From: Tessaracoccus defluvii
GTDB taxonomy: Bacteria > Actinomycetota > Actinomycetes > Propionibacteriales > Propionibacteriaceae
Assembly (NCBI RefSeq): GCF_014489575.1
Contig: NZ_CP060789.1
Coordinates: 558,001 to 622,000 of the forward strand
Reading direction: 5' to 3'
DNA length: 64,000 nucleotides
Both the position numbers and the translations under genes were made by a program. Shown here in pieces: positions 40,050 to 49,311 of the stretch (position 1 is the first letter of the stretch; every line of letters begins with the position of its first letter). The notes below the pieces were generated by a model that saw only the letters and a program-made list of their open reading frames with translations, searched no databases and was not told the origin of the DNA.

Positions 40050-41275
40050 CCACCCCACTCGTGATCGCCGCCCACGGCACCCGCGACCCGCAGGGGGAGG
40101 CCGTCAGCCGGGAACTCGCCGACAGGGTGCAGGCCCTGCTGCCGGATAGGCGGGTGGCGATCGGCTTCGTCGAGCTCAGCTCGCCGTCGATTCCCGACGT
40201 GCTCGTCGACGTGCTCCGCGGCCAGGACGATCCGCGCGCCGTCGTCGTCCCCCTGATGCTCGGCACCGGAGGCCACGTCCGCATCGACATCCCCGAGTTC
40301 ATCGAGCAAACGCTGGAGGCCCTCCCCGGCGCCAGGATCGACTACGCGACCCACCTAGGGCCCGACCCACGCCTCATCGACGCCGTCCGCGCTAGGATCG
40401 CGGCGGTGATGGGGGACTGGGTACCCGCCGACACGACGGTCGTCCTCGTCGGGCGTGGCGCGCTGGTGCCCGACGCCAACGCCGACCATGTGCGGCTCGC
40501 TCGGCTGCACTTCGAGACGGGCGGCTGGCAGGGAGTCGAGCCCGGATTCATCCAGGTGACCCGGCCCAGCCTTCCCGAGGCCCTCGACCGCGCCTACGCC
40601 GCCGGCGGCAGGAAGATCGTCGTCATGGGGCACTGGCTGTTCCCGGGACGGCTGCGCACCTGGACACACCAACAGTCGGCCGCCTGGGCCGCCGCCCACC
40701 CCGACGCGCAGGTGCGGGTCGCCGAGGTGATCGGCGCCTGCGACGAACTGGCGCACGTGGTCGCCGACCGCTACCGGCAGACGCTGCTGGACGCCCCAGG
40801 GGCGGGGGCCCCCGCCTACCTCAGCGGCCTGCGGCTCGGCGGCCGCAGGGTCGTCGTCGTCGGCGGCGGCGCCGTGTCGACCCGCCGGGTGCCGCGGCTG
40901 CTCGACTCGGGCGCAGACGTGACCCTCATCTCCCCGGAGGCGACACCGGCGTTGGAGGCCCTCGTCGCGCAGGGGCGGCTTGCCTGGGAGCGGCGGCGCT
41001 ACGCAGACGGCGATGTCGCCGGCGCCTGGTACGCGCTGGCACAGACCGACGACCCGCGCGTCAACGCCCTCGTCGCAGCCGAGGCGGAGGCGGGACGCAC
41101 CTTCTGCGTCCGGGCCGACGACGCCACGGGCGGCAGCGCCTGGACCGCGACGACTATGAACGCCGACGGCGTCACCGTCGGCGTGCTCGGCAGCCGTGAC
41201 CCCGTCCGTTCCCGCGGCGTCCGCGACGCGCTGCTCGCGTCCGTCCGCTCCGCACTAGCCAAGGAGGCATCGTGA
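40046..41275 (+). CDS. cbiX: Sirohydrochlorin cobaltochelatase fused to precorrin-2 dehydrogenase (CbiX-CysG N-domain)
   Basis: A 409-aa two-function protein. Residues ~1-255 are CbiX of the long type, inserting cobalt into sirohydrochlorin: [14 protein letters not shown] with the metal-binding His, and a second half with [12 protein letters not shown]. Residues ~260-409 are the NAD-dependent precorrin-2 dehydrogenase domain of CysG ([25 protein letters not shown], then [16 protein letters not shown]). Fusion places oxidation of precorrin-2 and cobalt insertion on one chain. It overlaps cbiC by 4 bp. Confidence 0.88.
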   Translation: MTTPLVIAAHGTRDPQGEAVSRELADRVQALLPDRRVAIGFVELSSPSIPDVLVDVLRGQDDPRAVVVPLMLGTGGHVRIDIPEFIEQTLEALPGARIDYATHLGPDPRLIDAVRARIAAVMGDWVPADTTVVLVGRGALVPDANADHVRLARLHFETGGWQGVEPGFIQVTRPSLPEALDRAYAAGGRKIVVMGHWLFPGRLRTWTHQQSAAWAAAHPDAQVRVAEVIGACDELAHVVADRYRQTLLDAPGAGAPAYLSGLRLGGRRVVVVGGGAVSTRRVPRLLDSGADVTLISPEATPALEALVAQGRLAWERRRYADGDVAGAWYALAQTDDPRVNALVAAEAEAGRTFCVRADDATGGSAWTATTMNADGVTVGVLGSRDPVRSRGVRDALLASVRSALAKEAS

Positions 41276-41922
41276 CCGGCTATCTCAGGACCGGCGAGGA
41301 GATCTACGAGGAGTCGTTTCGGATCATCCGCGCCGAGACGAACCTGGCCCGCTTCCCGGCCGACGTCAGCCGCGCGGTGGTGCGCATGGTGCACGCGGCG
41401 GGCGCCACCGATATCGCCGACGACGTGGCCTTCACCCCGAACGTGGTGGCGGCCGCCAACGCTGCACTGCGCGCCGGAGCCCCCATCCTGTGCGACTCGT
41501 CGATGGTCGCCACCGGCATCATCGTCTCGCGGCTGCCCGCCGACAACGAGGTGGTCTGCCACATCAAGGACCCGGCGCTCGCCGAGGTGGCGGCCGCGAA
41601 GGGCATCACGAAGACCATGGCCGCCGTCGATCTGTGGCTGCCGCGCCTCGAGGGGGCCGTCGTCGCCGTCGGCAACGCCCCGACGGCGCTGTTCCGGCTG
41701 CTGGAACTGGTGGGGGAGACGGGCGTCAAGCCCGCGGCCGTCATCGGCATCCCCGTCGGCTTCGTCGGCGCAGCCGAATCGAAGGAGGCCCTTGCGGCCA
41801 ATCCCTACGGCCTCGACTATCTGGTGGTGCGGGGCAGGCGCGGCGGCAGCGCCGTGACGGTTGCCGCGGTGAACGCCATCGCGAGCACCGACGAGCTCAC
41901 CAACACGTCCCGCCAAGGCTAG
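41272..41922 (+). CDS. cbiC: Precorrin-8X / cobalt-precorrin-8 methylmutase
   Basis: Moves the methyl group from C11 to C12, giving cobyrinic acid (CobH/CbiC). The 216-aa protein has [31 protein letters not shown] with the catalytic His, [12 protein letters not shown] and [18 protein letters not shown], all family hallmarks. GTG start with GTGA overlap on the CbiX-CysG gene. It is the last gene of the riboswitch-controlled operon that begins at cobI. Confidence 0.94.
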   Translation: MTGYLRTGEEIYEESFRIIRAETNLARFPADVSRAVVRMVHAAGATDIADDVAFTPNVVAAANAALRAGAPILCDSSMVATGIIVSRLPADNEVVCHIKDPALAEVAAAKGITKTMAAVDLWLPRLEGAVVAVGNAPTALFRLLELVGETGVKPAAVIGIPVGFVGAAESKEALAANPYGLDYLVVRGRRGGSAVTVAAVNAIASTDELTNTSRQG

Positions 41923-41997
41923 GAGCCGGCCGCCGTCAGCGGCGCGCCCAGCCGGTCCGGTGTTAACCGACCCCGGTGCGGGCACCGCAGACGGCGG

Positions 41998-42026
41998 TTG
42001 GGAGACTGGCCGGGCAACTATACAGA
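41998..42026 (+). promoter_or_regulatory. Promoter candidate for cbiMNQO
   Basis: TTGGGA (41998-42003), 17 bp and TACAGA (42021-42026). The start near 42033 coincides with the beginning of the riboswitch aptamer. Confidence 0.45.
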
Positions 42027-42029
42027 TGC

Positions 42030-42124
42030 TTCGTGCAGGCACAGGAATCCGGGAATAGATCCGGGACGGTCGCGCCACTGTGAGCCCCTCATCCGGGGGG
42101 AAGTCAGAAACTCGGCCAGCACGA
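42030..42124 (+). ncRNA. Cobalamin riboswitch upstream of cbiM
   Basis: The core elements are ACAGGAATCC, GGGACGGTCGCGCCACTGTGA (split: GGGACGGTCG then CGCCACTGTGA) and GGAAGTCAGAAACTCGGCC at 42099-42117, matching the B12-box pattern. It is a compact form like the copy before cobI. It lies 40 nt upstream of the cobalt permease start and should shut off cobalt import when cobalamin is sufficient. Confidence 0.85.
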
Positions 42125-42164
42125 ACCAACGTCCGGGGCGCTGAATCCCGGCGGAAGGAGTGAG

Positions 42165-42848
42165 ATGCACATCGCAGAGGGTTTCCTCCCACCCATACAA
42201 TGCGCGGCCTGGTTCGCCGTGGCCACACCGTTCGTGGTCCACGGGGCGCGGGCGGTCATCCGGGAGGCGCGAAGGTCCCCCGAGAGCAAGCTGCTGCTCG
42301 CCGCGGCCGGCGCGTTCACGTTCGTCCTGTCCGCGATCAAGCTGCCGTCGGTGACGGGCAGCTCGTCGCACCCGACCGGCACGGGGGCAGGGGCGGTGCT
42401 GTTCGGGCCGCCCGTGATGGCGTTCCTGGGGACGGTGGTGCTGCTGTTCCAGGCGCTGCTGCTGGCCCACGGCGGCCTCACCACACTCGGCGCGAACGTG
42501 TTCTCGATGGCCATCGCCGGCCCCTGGGCCGGCTACGGCATCTGGCGGCTGCTGCGGACGGTGAAGGCCCCCACCTGGCTCGGAGTCTTCTCCGCGATGG
42601 TGGTGGCGAACCTGACCACCTACTGCGTCACGTCCTTCCAGCTGGCGTTCGCCTACCCGGACGCCGCCACCGGATTCTGGGGGGCGGCCGCGAAGTTCCT
42701 CGGCATCTTCGCCGTCTCGCAGGTCCCGCTGGCGATCGCCGAGGGCATCCTCGGCATCCTCCTCTTCGGATTCTTCACCCGTGTCGCGCCGGCCGAACTG
42801 GCGCGCCTCGGCGTCGTCCCCGCGGACCGGGAGGTGGCAGGTGTTTAA
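42165..42848 (+). CDS. cbiM: Cobalt ECF transporter S component CbiM
   Basis: Substrate-specific membrane component of the cobalt uptake system. The 227-aa protein begins MHIAEGFLPP, the conserved N-terminal loop whose His2 coordinates Co2+, and has SVTGSSSHPTGTGAGAVLFGP and further helices (about six). A GAAGGAG Shine-Dalgarno precedes the ATG. It overlaps cbiN by 8 bp. Confidence 0.94.
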   Translation: MHIAEGFLPPIQCAAWFAVATPFVVHGARAVIREARRSPESKLLLAAAGAFTFVLSAIKLPSVTGSSSHPTGTGAGAVLFGPPVMAFLGTVVLLFQALLLAHGGLTTLGANVFSMAIAGPWAGYGIWRLLRTVKAPTWLGVFSAMVVANLTTYCVTSFQLAFAYPDAATGFWGAAAKFLGIFAVSQVPLAIAEGILGILLFGFFTRVAPAELARLGVVPADREVAGV

Positions 42849-43164
42849 GCCCAAGGACTGGTTCATCGGGCTCGCGCTCGTGACGGGCATCGTCGCGATC
42901 TTCGCGCTCAGCTTCGTCCTCGCGCCTCCCGCGGAGGAGGGGGAGGAGGCGTTCGCGGGTACCGACGCCGCCGTGACCGCGATCCTGGAGGACGAGTACG
43001 GGGCCGAGCCATGGTTCAGCCCGGTCTTCGAGCCGGGCAGCGGTGAGATCGAGTCGGGTCTCTTCGCGGTCCAGGCGTCCATCGGTGCAGGGATCCTGGG
43101 ATTCGCTCTCGGGCAGCTGCGCGGGCGTGCCGCCATGAAGCGCGAGCTGGCCCCGCTCGAATGA
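42841..43164 (+). CDS. cbiN: Cobalt transport protein CbiN
   Basis: A 107-aa accessory component of the cobalt ECF transporter. An N-terminal helix (WFIGLALVTGIVAIFALSFVLA) and a C-terminal helix (SGLFAVQASIGAGILGFALG) flank an extracytoplasmic loop with the family's GTDAAVTAILEDEYGAEPWF. GTG start at 42841, in the cbiM 3' end; overlaps cbiQ by 4 bp. Confidence 0.9.
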   Translation: MFKPKDWFIGLALVTGIVAIFALSFVLAPPAEEGEEAFAGTDAAVTAILEDEYGAEPWFSPVFEPGSGEIESGLFAVQASIGAGILGFALGQLRGRAAMKRELAPLE

Positions 43165-43916
43165 CCACCCTCTCCATCGACGACGCCGCCTGGGCAAGCC
43201 CCTGGCGGCGGCGTCGGGTGGGGGAAAAGGTGCTGCTCAGCCTTGCGCTGCTGCTCACCGCGCTCCTCCTGCCCCCCTGGCCCGGATGCGTGGCCGTGGC
43301 CCTTGTCTCCGTCTTTGCGATTGTCGGCCCGGCCCGCATCCGTCCTTCCCTCCTCGCAACGGTGCTGGTGGCGCCGTTGACGTTCCTGCTGCTCGGCACC
43401 CTGCCCGTGGCCGTCCACTTCGGCGGCGACGGGTGGGGCATCGGCCCCCTCCGGTTCACCGCGGAGGGACTTGCGACGGCGGCGGGCCTGTTCGCCCACG
43501 GCATCGCCGGCACGCTCGCCATGATGGTGCTGGCGACGACGACGCCGATGATCGACCTGCTGACCTGGCTGCGGGGGCTGCGGCTGCCCGACGTTCTCCT
43601 CGAGATCGCGTCGCTCACCTACCGGCTGCTGTTCCTGCTCCTGGCCACCACGCTGGCCGTGCGGTCGGCGCAGCGGGCCCGGCTCGGCGACGAGGCGTCA
43701 CCGCGGCGCCGCTGGGCCGCACTCGCCGCGACCACCGGCACCATCATCCTGCGGACCTGGGACAGGGCCGCCCGGCTGCAGCACGGGCTGGAGGGCCGCG
43801 GCTACGAGGAGTCCCTGACGACGCTCGCCCCGGTGCGGCACCGCAGTTGGCCGTTCGTGGCGCTCTCCGCGGCCGGCGTCTCCGGCGTGTGGCTCCTCTC
43901 CCTGGCGGCAGCGTGA
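43161..43916 (+). CDS. cbiQ: Cobalt ECF transporter T component CbiQ
   Basis: The 251-aa coupling membrane protein linking CbiM to the ATPase. It has about five hydrophobic helices and the conserved Arg-containing coupling motif around [10 protein letters not shown] and [14 protein letters not shown] (ARG-type signatures). It overlaps cbiO by 4 bp (GTGA). Confidence 0.9.
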   Translation: MTTLSIDDAAWASPWRRRRVGEKVLLSLALLLTALLLPPWPGCVAVALVSVFAIVGPARIRPSLLATVLVAPLTFLLLGTLPVAVHFGGDGWGIGPLRFTAEGLATAAGLFAHGIAGTLAMMVLATTTPMIDLLTWLRGLRLPDVLLEIASLTYRLLFLLLATTLAVRSAQRARLGDEASPRRRWAALAATTGTIILRTWDRAARLQHGLEGRGYEESLTTLAPVRHRSWPFVALSAAGVSGVWLLSLAAA

Positions 43917-44727
43917 CCGCCGGCGCCGCCACCGAGATCCTCGGCGCGGCGGACCTGACAGCCGGTTTCCGCGGTCAGCCGCCGGTGTTGGAGGGAGCCA
44001 ACCTCACCATCCGCCGCGGCGTCCGCATGGCGCTGCTGGGCCCGAACGGGTCCGGCAAGACGACGCTGCTGCGCAGCCTGGCCGGCGCGCTCCCGCCGAT
44101 CCGCGGCACCGTCCGGGCCGAGGGAGGGCACTCGGCCACGACCGCGCCTCCCTGCGCGCTCACCGTCGCCTCGTGCAGCTCGTGCTGCAGGATCCAGACG
44201 ATCAGCTGTTCTCCGCCGACGTCACGCAGGACGTGTCCTTCGGCCCGCTCAACCTGGGGCTCGCCGAGGCCGACGCACGCTCTCGGGTGGAGGAAGCCCT
44301 CGCCCTGCTGGGTGTCACGCACCTGGCGGAGCGGCCCACCCATCAGCTCAGCTACGGTGAACGCAAACGGGTCGCCATCGCCGGCGCCGTCGCGATGCGT
44401 CCGGCGGTGCTGCTGCTCGACGAGCCGACGGCGGGGCTCGACCCTGCTGGCGTCGCCGAGCTGACGGCGACCCTTGCCGGCCTCGACACCACCGTCGTGC
44501 TGGCCACGCATGACGTGGACCTGGCCCTCGCATGGGCCGACGAGGTGGCCGTCGTCGGCGGTCGCCGCGTCCGACAGGGCGACCCCTCGCTCCTCGGCGA
44601 CGAGGAATTGCTCTCCGTGGCCCGGCTCCGCCGCCCCTGGCAGCTGGAACTCCTGCACCGGCTGGGGCTCCCCGTCGATCCGCTGCCCCGCACCGTCGAC
44701 GACGTGGCCCGGGTGATCGGGTGCTAG
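43913..44727 (+). CDS. cbiO: Cobalt ECF transporter ATPase CbiO, one frameshift
   Basis: Energises cobalt import. Walker [14 protein letters not shown] is in the first frame; [17 protein letters not shown] (Q-loop), [14 protein letters not shown] (signature), Walker [12 protein letters not shown] and the switch His in ATHDVD are in the second. The frames join when one G is added to the GGG at 44126-44128, giving [17 protein letters not shown]. The 3' end overlaps convergent cbiT by 4 bp. Confidence 0.9.
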
Positions 44728-45314
44728 ACCTTCTCGACCGCCCACTGGATCAGGGTGCGGTTCGGCCGCCAGCCCAGCAGCGACCCGAGGGGCTCGGCGT
44801 TCTCCACCTGGATCCGCGACAGGTGCCCGCCCCACCGCTCGTGGACGGCCACGCACAGCAGCTCGGCCTCCACGGTGATGCCGTGCACGACGAGTCGGCC
44901 GCCGTCGCGCAGAGCCGCCATGGCCAGCTCCAGCACCTCCAGGGTGCCGCCGCCTCCGACGAACACGGCGTCGGGGGCCGGCAGCCCGCCGAGCACCTCG
45001 GCCGCGTCGCCCTCGACGAGCCGGAAGGCCCCCTCCGGGGTGAGCCGCTCGGCGTTGCCGAGGGCCCGGGACGCCCGGTCGGACCGACGTTCCACGCCGA
45101 TGGCACGGGCCCCATCGGCCGCCCGGCACCATTCGACGGCGATCGAACCTGCGCCGGTGCCGACGTCCCACAGCAGCTGCCCGGGCAGCGGCCGCAGATG
45201 CGCAATGGCGCTCGCGCGGAGCACCCGCTTCGTGATGAGGCCATCGCTGGCGAAAACCTCGTCCGGCAGGCCGGGCGTGCGCCCGAGCAGGGCCCCGTCT
45301 CGATCGACAATCAT
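44724..45314 (-). CDS. cbiT: Cobalt-precorrin-6B C15-methyltransferase (decarboxylating)
   Basis: Methylates C15 and removes the C12 acetate carboxylate. The 196-aa SAM-dependent protein has [18 protein letters not shown], the glycine-rich SAM site [16 protein letters not shown] and [13 protein letters not shown]. In CobL this domain is fused to CbiE; here CbiE is in the cbiEGH fusion and CbiT is separate. ATG at 45314 with a TACGAT -10 ending 6 nt upstream. It is inserted in opposite orientation between cbiO and cobO. Confidence 0.92.
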   Translation of the reverse strand: MIVDRDGALLGRTPGLPDEVFASDGLITKRVLRASAIAHLRPLPGQLLWDVGTGAGSIAVEWCRAADGARAIGVERRSDRASRALGNAERLTPEGAFRLVEGDAAEVLGGLPAPDAVFVGGGGTLEVLELAMAALRDGGRLVVHGITVEAELLCVAVHERWGGHLSRIQVENAEPLGSLLGWRPNRTLIQWAVEKV

Positions 45315-45320
45315 GCCCGC

Positions 45321-45326
45321 ATCGTA
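45321..45326 (-). promoter_or_regulatory. -10 hexamer of cbiT (leaderless)
   Basis: TACGAT on the minus strand ends 6 nt before the cbiT ATG. The divergent cobO has a GGAGG at 45329-45333 in the same 23-bp gap. Confidence 0.5.
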
Positions 45327-45337
45327 TTGGAGGAAGC

Positions 45338-45937
45338 GTGACCAGAGGACGCACCACCGTCGACCCCGACGACGGTCTCACGACGAAGGAGCGGCGCAAC
45401 CGTCCGCTGCTGCTGGTCTACACCGGCGACGGCAAGGGCAAGACCAGCGCCGCCGTCGGCACCGCGCTGCGGTCGTGGGCGCAGGGCTGGTCCGTCGGCG
45501 TCTACCAGTTCGTGAAATCCGCGTCATGGACGACGGGGGAGTACCAGGCCCTGACCAGGCTCGGCGAACTCGACGGCAACGTCACGTTCGAACGGATGGG
45601 CACCGGCTGCACTTGGATGCGGTCGGCGCACGGCGGCGAGGTGAGCGCGGAGGATGCGGCCAAGGCCGCCTGGGCCCACGTCAGGCAGGGCATCGCGGAG
45701 GAGCGGCACCGCTTCTGGCTGCTTGACGAGTTCACCTACCCGATGGCGTGGGGCTGGGTCGACGTCGACGAGGTCGCCGCGACGCTGCGGGACCGCCCAG
45801 GCATCCAGCACGTGGTCATCACGGGACGCCGCTGCCCGCAGCCCATCCTCGACCTCGCCGACCTCGTCACGGAGATGACAAAGGTCAAACACCCCTTCGA
45901 CAAGGGGCAGAAGGGGCAGGCGGGCATCGAATGGTGA
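45338..45937 (+). CDS. cobO: Cob(I)yrinic acid a,c-diamide adenosyltransferase, CobA/CobO type
   Basis: Adds the adenosyl ligand to cobalt. The 199-aa protein has the modified P-loop LVYTGDGKGKTSAAVGTALR, YQFVKSA and DEFTYPMAWGWVDVDEV, and ends with the Lys-rich KGQKGQAGIEW usual for the family. GTG start after GGAGG. Its stop overlaps the cbiA-cobC start by 7 bp. Confidence 0.93.
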   Translation: MTRGRTTVDPDDGLTTKERRNRPLLLVYTGDGKGKTSAAVGTALRSWAQGWSVGVYQFVKSASWTTGEYQALTRLGELDGNVTFERMGTGCTWMRSAHGGEVSAEDAAKAAWAHVRQGIAEERHRFWLLDEFTYPMAWGWVDVDEVAATLRDRPGIQHVVITGRRCPQPILDLADLVTEMTKVKHPFDKGQKGQAGIEW

Positions 45938-48323
45938 TCCCACGCCTCGTGATCGCCGCCCCGCCTCCGGGCACGGCAAGACGACGGTGGCGACCGGCGT
46001 CATGGCCGCCCTGCGCGGCCGCGGCATCGACGTTGCCCCGTTCAAGGTGGGGCCCGACTACATCGACCCCGGCTACCACACGCTCGCGGCGGGGAGACCC
46101 GGCCGCAATCTCGACCCGTTCCTGTGCGGCGAGGAGCTCATGGCGCCGCTGCTGCTGCACGGGGCCAGCGGCGCCGACGTCGCCGTCGTCGAAGGCGTCA
46201 TGGGGCTGTTCGACGGACGGCTCGGCAGCGACGGGTTCGCGTCCACGGCGCACGTCGCCCGCCTGATCGGCGCGCCCGTCGTCCTCGTCGTCGACGCCAG
46301 ACACACGTCCCGCAGCGTCGGCGCGCTGGTGCTCGGCATGGCGACCTTCGACCCCGACATCCGCATCGGTGGCGTGGTCCTCAACCAGATCGGCAGCTCC
46401 CGTCACGAGGCCGAGGCACGCGCGGCGGTCGAACGCGTCGGCGTCCCCGTGCTGGGATCGCTGCCGCGGAACCTCGAGATCGAGGCCCCCTCGCGGCACC
46501 TCGGCCTCGTCCCCGCGGCCGAGCGCGACGACGCAGGCATCGTCGCCATGGGCGATGTCGTCGCCGCGCACGTCGACCTCGATGCCCTGCTGGCGCTGGC
46601 AGGGACCGCGCCGCCGCTCGCGGCCGAGCCGTGGCGGCCGCCGCTTGCGCCTCCCCGCGGGGCAGGGGCCACCGGCCGGCCGAGGGTCGCGGTCGCGGGC
46701 GGACGGGCCTTCACGTTCCGGTACGCGGAGACCGACGAGCTCCTCATCGCCGGCGGCTGCGAGCCGGTCGTCTTCGATCCGCTCACCGACACAGCGCTGC
46801 CCGCGGGGACGGCGGGCCTGTGGCTCGGGGGCGGGTTCCCGGAGGTGCACGCCAGGGAACTCGCCGCCAACACGGAACTGCTCGCCGCGATCCGCGACGC
46901 CATCGCTGCGGGAGTCCCCACCGTCGCCGAGTGCGCCGGGCTGCTGTACCTGTGCCGCGAACTCGACGGCGAGGCGATGGTCGGGGCGCTGCCAGGCACC
47001 TCGGCGATGACGGCGCGCCTGACCATGGGCTACCGGGAGGCCACCGTCGAGACCGACACCCTCCTCGGACGGGTGGGCGAGACTGTCACGGGGCACGAGT
47101 TCCACCGTACGGCCGCCGCCCCCGGCGACCAGCCGGCCTGGCTGCTCGACGGGCGCCCGGACGGCGTGGCGACCCCCACCATCCACGCCTCCTACCTGCA
47201 CACGCACTGGGCGGGGCATCCGCAGCTGGCGCAGCGGTTCACCGACGCCGTTCACCGGTGGCGGGACGAGGCGACGGCCGCACCGGACACCGCGCCGGAG
47301 CCCGACCTCGCGCACCACGGCGACAGTGACCTCGCGCCCGGCCTGGTCGACTTCGCCGTCAACGTGCGGCGGGGACGCACCCCGGGCTGGCTCGTCGACG
47401 CCATCACCCGCGACGCCGCCGACTGGGCCGCCTACCCCGACCCGGCGCCGGCCCGCTCCGCCATCGCCGCCCACCACGGCGTCGACGAGGACATGGTGCT
47501 GCCCGTCGCCGGGGCGGCGGAAGCGTTCACCCTGATCGCCAGGGCGCTCGACGGCGCCGCCGTCGTCATCCACCCCCAATTCACCGAACCGGAGGCGGCG
47601 CTCGTCGCCGCCGGCCGCTCACCCCTGCGCCATCTCCTCTCCGCCGCCGACGGCTTCCGGCTCGACCCCGACGCGGTGCCGGCGGCCGACCTCGTCGTCG
47701 TGGGCAACCCCACCAACCCGACGGGCGTGCTGCACCGCCGCGGAGACCTGCTCGCGCTGCGGGCCGGGACCCTCGTCGTCGACGAGGCGTTCCTCGATGC
47801 GGTCCCCGGTGAACCGGAGAGCCTCATCGGGGGCGACATGAGCCGCCGGATCGTGCTGCGCTCGCTCACCAAGACGTGGGCACTGGCGGGGATCAGGGCG
47901 GGCTACGTTGTCGGCGATCCGCGCACGATCGCCCTGCTCGCCGCCCAGCAGCCGCCCTGGTCGGTGTCCACGCCTGCCGTCGCCGCAACGGTGGCGTGCC
48001 TCTCCCAGGGGCGCCGCGACGAGGCCCGGCGGCTCGCCGCTGCAGCTGAGGCGGCCAGGGCCGACCTCGCCGGCCGGCTCCGCGGCATCGGCCTCGCCCC
48101 CGTCGACGGGGCCGCCCCCTTCGTCCTCGTCGACACCGCCAGCATCGCCCCCGGCTCCCTCCGCGAGGCGCTGGCGGCACGCGGATACGCCGTCAGACGA
48201 GGCGAATCCTTCCCGGGCCTCGGCCCCACGTGGCTGCGGCTCGCAGCCCGCACCCCCGACCACCACGCTGGCCTCGTCGCGGCCCTCGTCGACATTATGG
48301 AGACACTATGCAGCAGGAACTGA
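45931..48323 (+). CDS. cbiA: Cobyrinate a,c-diamide synthase fused to threonine-phosphate decarboxylase-like domain (CbiA-CobC), one frameshift near the start
   Basis: Residues ~1-445 are CbiA/CobB: PFKVGPDYIDPGYH, VEGVMGLFDG, and a glutaminase domain with AECAGLLYLC (nucleophile Cys) and the terminal HASYLHTHW. Residues ~450-797 are a class I aminotransferase-fold CobC domain, with NPTNPTG, VDEAFLDA and the PLP Lys in LRSLTKTWALAGIRAGY, expected to make (R)-1-amino-2-propanol phosphate from threonine phosphate. The P-loop start MVIPRLVIAAP joins ASGHGKTTVATG only if one base is added near 45963. The fusion itself is in one open frame. Confidence 0.88.
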
Positions 48324-49051
48324 CACCCCGTGAGGTCGTCCTCGTGGGCGGAGGCCCCGGGGACCCCGACCTCCTTACCGTCGCCGGCCTGCGGGCCATC
48401 AGGCAGGCCGACGTCGTCGTCCACGACCGGCTCGGGCCCGTCAGCGCCCTGCAGGAGGCCCGCCCCGACGCGGAGCTGATCAACGTCGGGAAGATCCCCC
48501 GCGGCGCATTCACGCCGCAGGAGGAGATCAACGCGATCCTCATCGACCGGGCGCGCAGCGGGCTGCGGGTCGTGCGCCTCAAGGGCGGCGACAACTTCGT
48601 CTTCGGCAGGGGAGGGGAGGAGTGGCAGGCGTGCGCCGAGGCGGGGGTCGCCGTGCGCGTCATCCCCGGCGTCACCTCGGCGGTGGCGGTGCCTGCGCTG
48701 GCGGGCATCCCCGTGACGCACCGGTCCCTCTCGCAGGGGTTCACCGTCGTCTCGGGCCACGTGCCGCCCGGCGATCCAAGCAGCCAGCTCGATTGGAAGG
48801 CGCTCGCGGCCACCAGCACCACGCTCGTGCTCCTGATGGCCGTGAAGTTCCTGCCGGAGATCACCGCGGCCCTGGTCGACGCAGGCCTGCCCGCCACGAC
48901 GCCTGCGGCCATCGTCGCGGACGGCTCGACGACGCAGCAGCAGTCCTGGAGCGCCACGGTGGCCGACATCGCCGACGTGGCCGAGGCCAACGCCGTCCGC
49001 CCGCCCGCGATCGTCGTGATCGGACAGGTGGCCGCCCTCGACCTCCCCTGA
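48308..49051 (+). CDS. cobA: Uroporphyrinogen-III C-methyltransferase
   Basis: Methylates uroporphyrinogen III at C2 and C7 to give precorrin-2, the branch point from heme. The 247-aa SUMT has VVLVGGGPGDPDLLTVAGL, VVHDRLGP, VRLKGGDNFVFGRGGEE and PGVTSAVAVPALAGIPVTHR. It overlaps the cbiA-cobC 3' end by 16 bp. The dehydrogenase needed next is the CysG domain of the CbiX fusion. Confidence 0.94.
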   Translation: MQQELTPREVVLVGGGPGDPDLLTVAGLRAIRQADVVVHDRLGPVSALQEARPDAELINVGKIPRGAFTPQEEINAILIDRARSGLRVVRLKGGDNFVFGRGGEEWQACAEAGVAVRVIPGVTSAVAVPALAGIPVTHRSLSQGFTVVSGHVPPGDPSSQLDWKALAATSTTLVLLMAVKFLPEITAALVDAGLPATTPAAIVADGSTTQQQSWSATVADIADVAEANAVRPPAIVVIGQVAALDLP

Positions 49052-49066
49052 ACCCACATGTAGTGG

Positions 49067-49096
49067 TTGACACCCCAATGCGCCTCCACATATAGT
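49067..49096 (+). promoter_or_regulatory. Strong sigma-A-type promoter of nrdAB
   Basis: TTGACA (49067-49072), an 18-bp spacer and TATAGT (49091-49096), the best consensus promoter in the window. The start near 49103 coincides with the 5' end of the riboswitch. It begins 16 bp after the cobA stop, with no terminator between. Confidence 0.75.
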
Positions 49097-49102
49097 TCCC
49101 GA

Positions 49103-49291
49103 AGCACGTGGTTCCGTCCGCCGGTCGGCGGGTGGCTAAGAGGGAATCCGGTGAGAATCCGGAGCTGCCCCGCAGCGGTATGCGAGAACGACCGCCGTCA
49201 TCGGCACTGGGAGAAGACCTCCTGGGAAGCGACGGCCAGTAGGTGCCCGGATCAGGGCGCGCTCGCGAGTCCGAAGACCTGCCACGAAACA
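49103..49291 (+). ncRNA. Cobalamin riboswitch (full-length form) upstream of nrdAB
   Basis: All classic parts are present: P1 strand CACGTGG with CCACG at 49281-49285, GGTGGCTAAGAGGGAATCCGG (split: GGTGGCTAAGAGGGAA, then TCCGGTGAGAATCCGGAGCTGCCCC as three elements), CGCAGCGGTATGCGA, the peripheral arm GCCAGTAGGTGC, and the 3' GAGTCCGAAGACCTGCC. It is longer than the two compact copies. Only ~20 nt with a GGGAAG ribosome site separate it from the nrdA ATG, suggesting control of translation initiation. No intrinsic terminator is visible. Confidence 0.93.
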
Positions 49292-49311
49292 GTGCTTCGA
49301 GGGAAGACATC

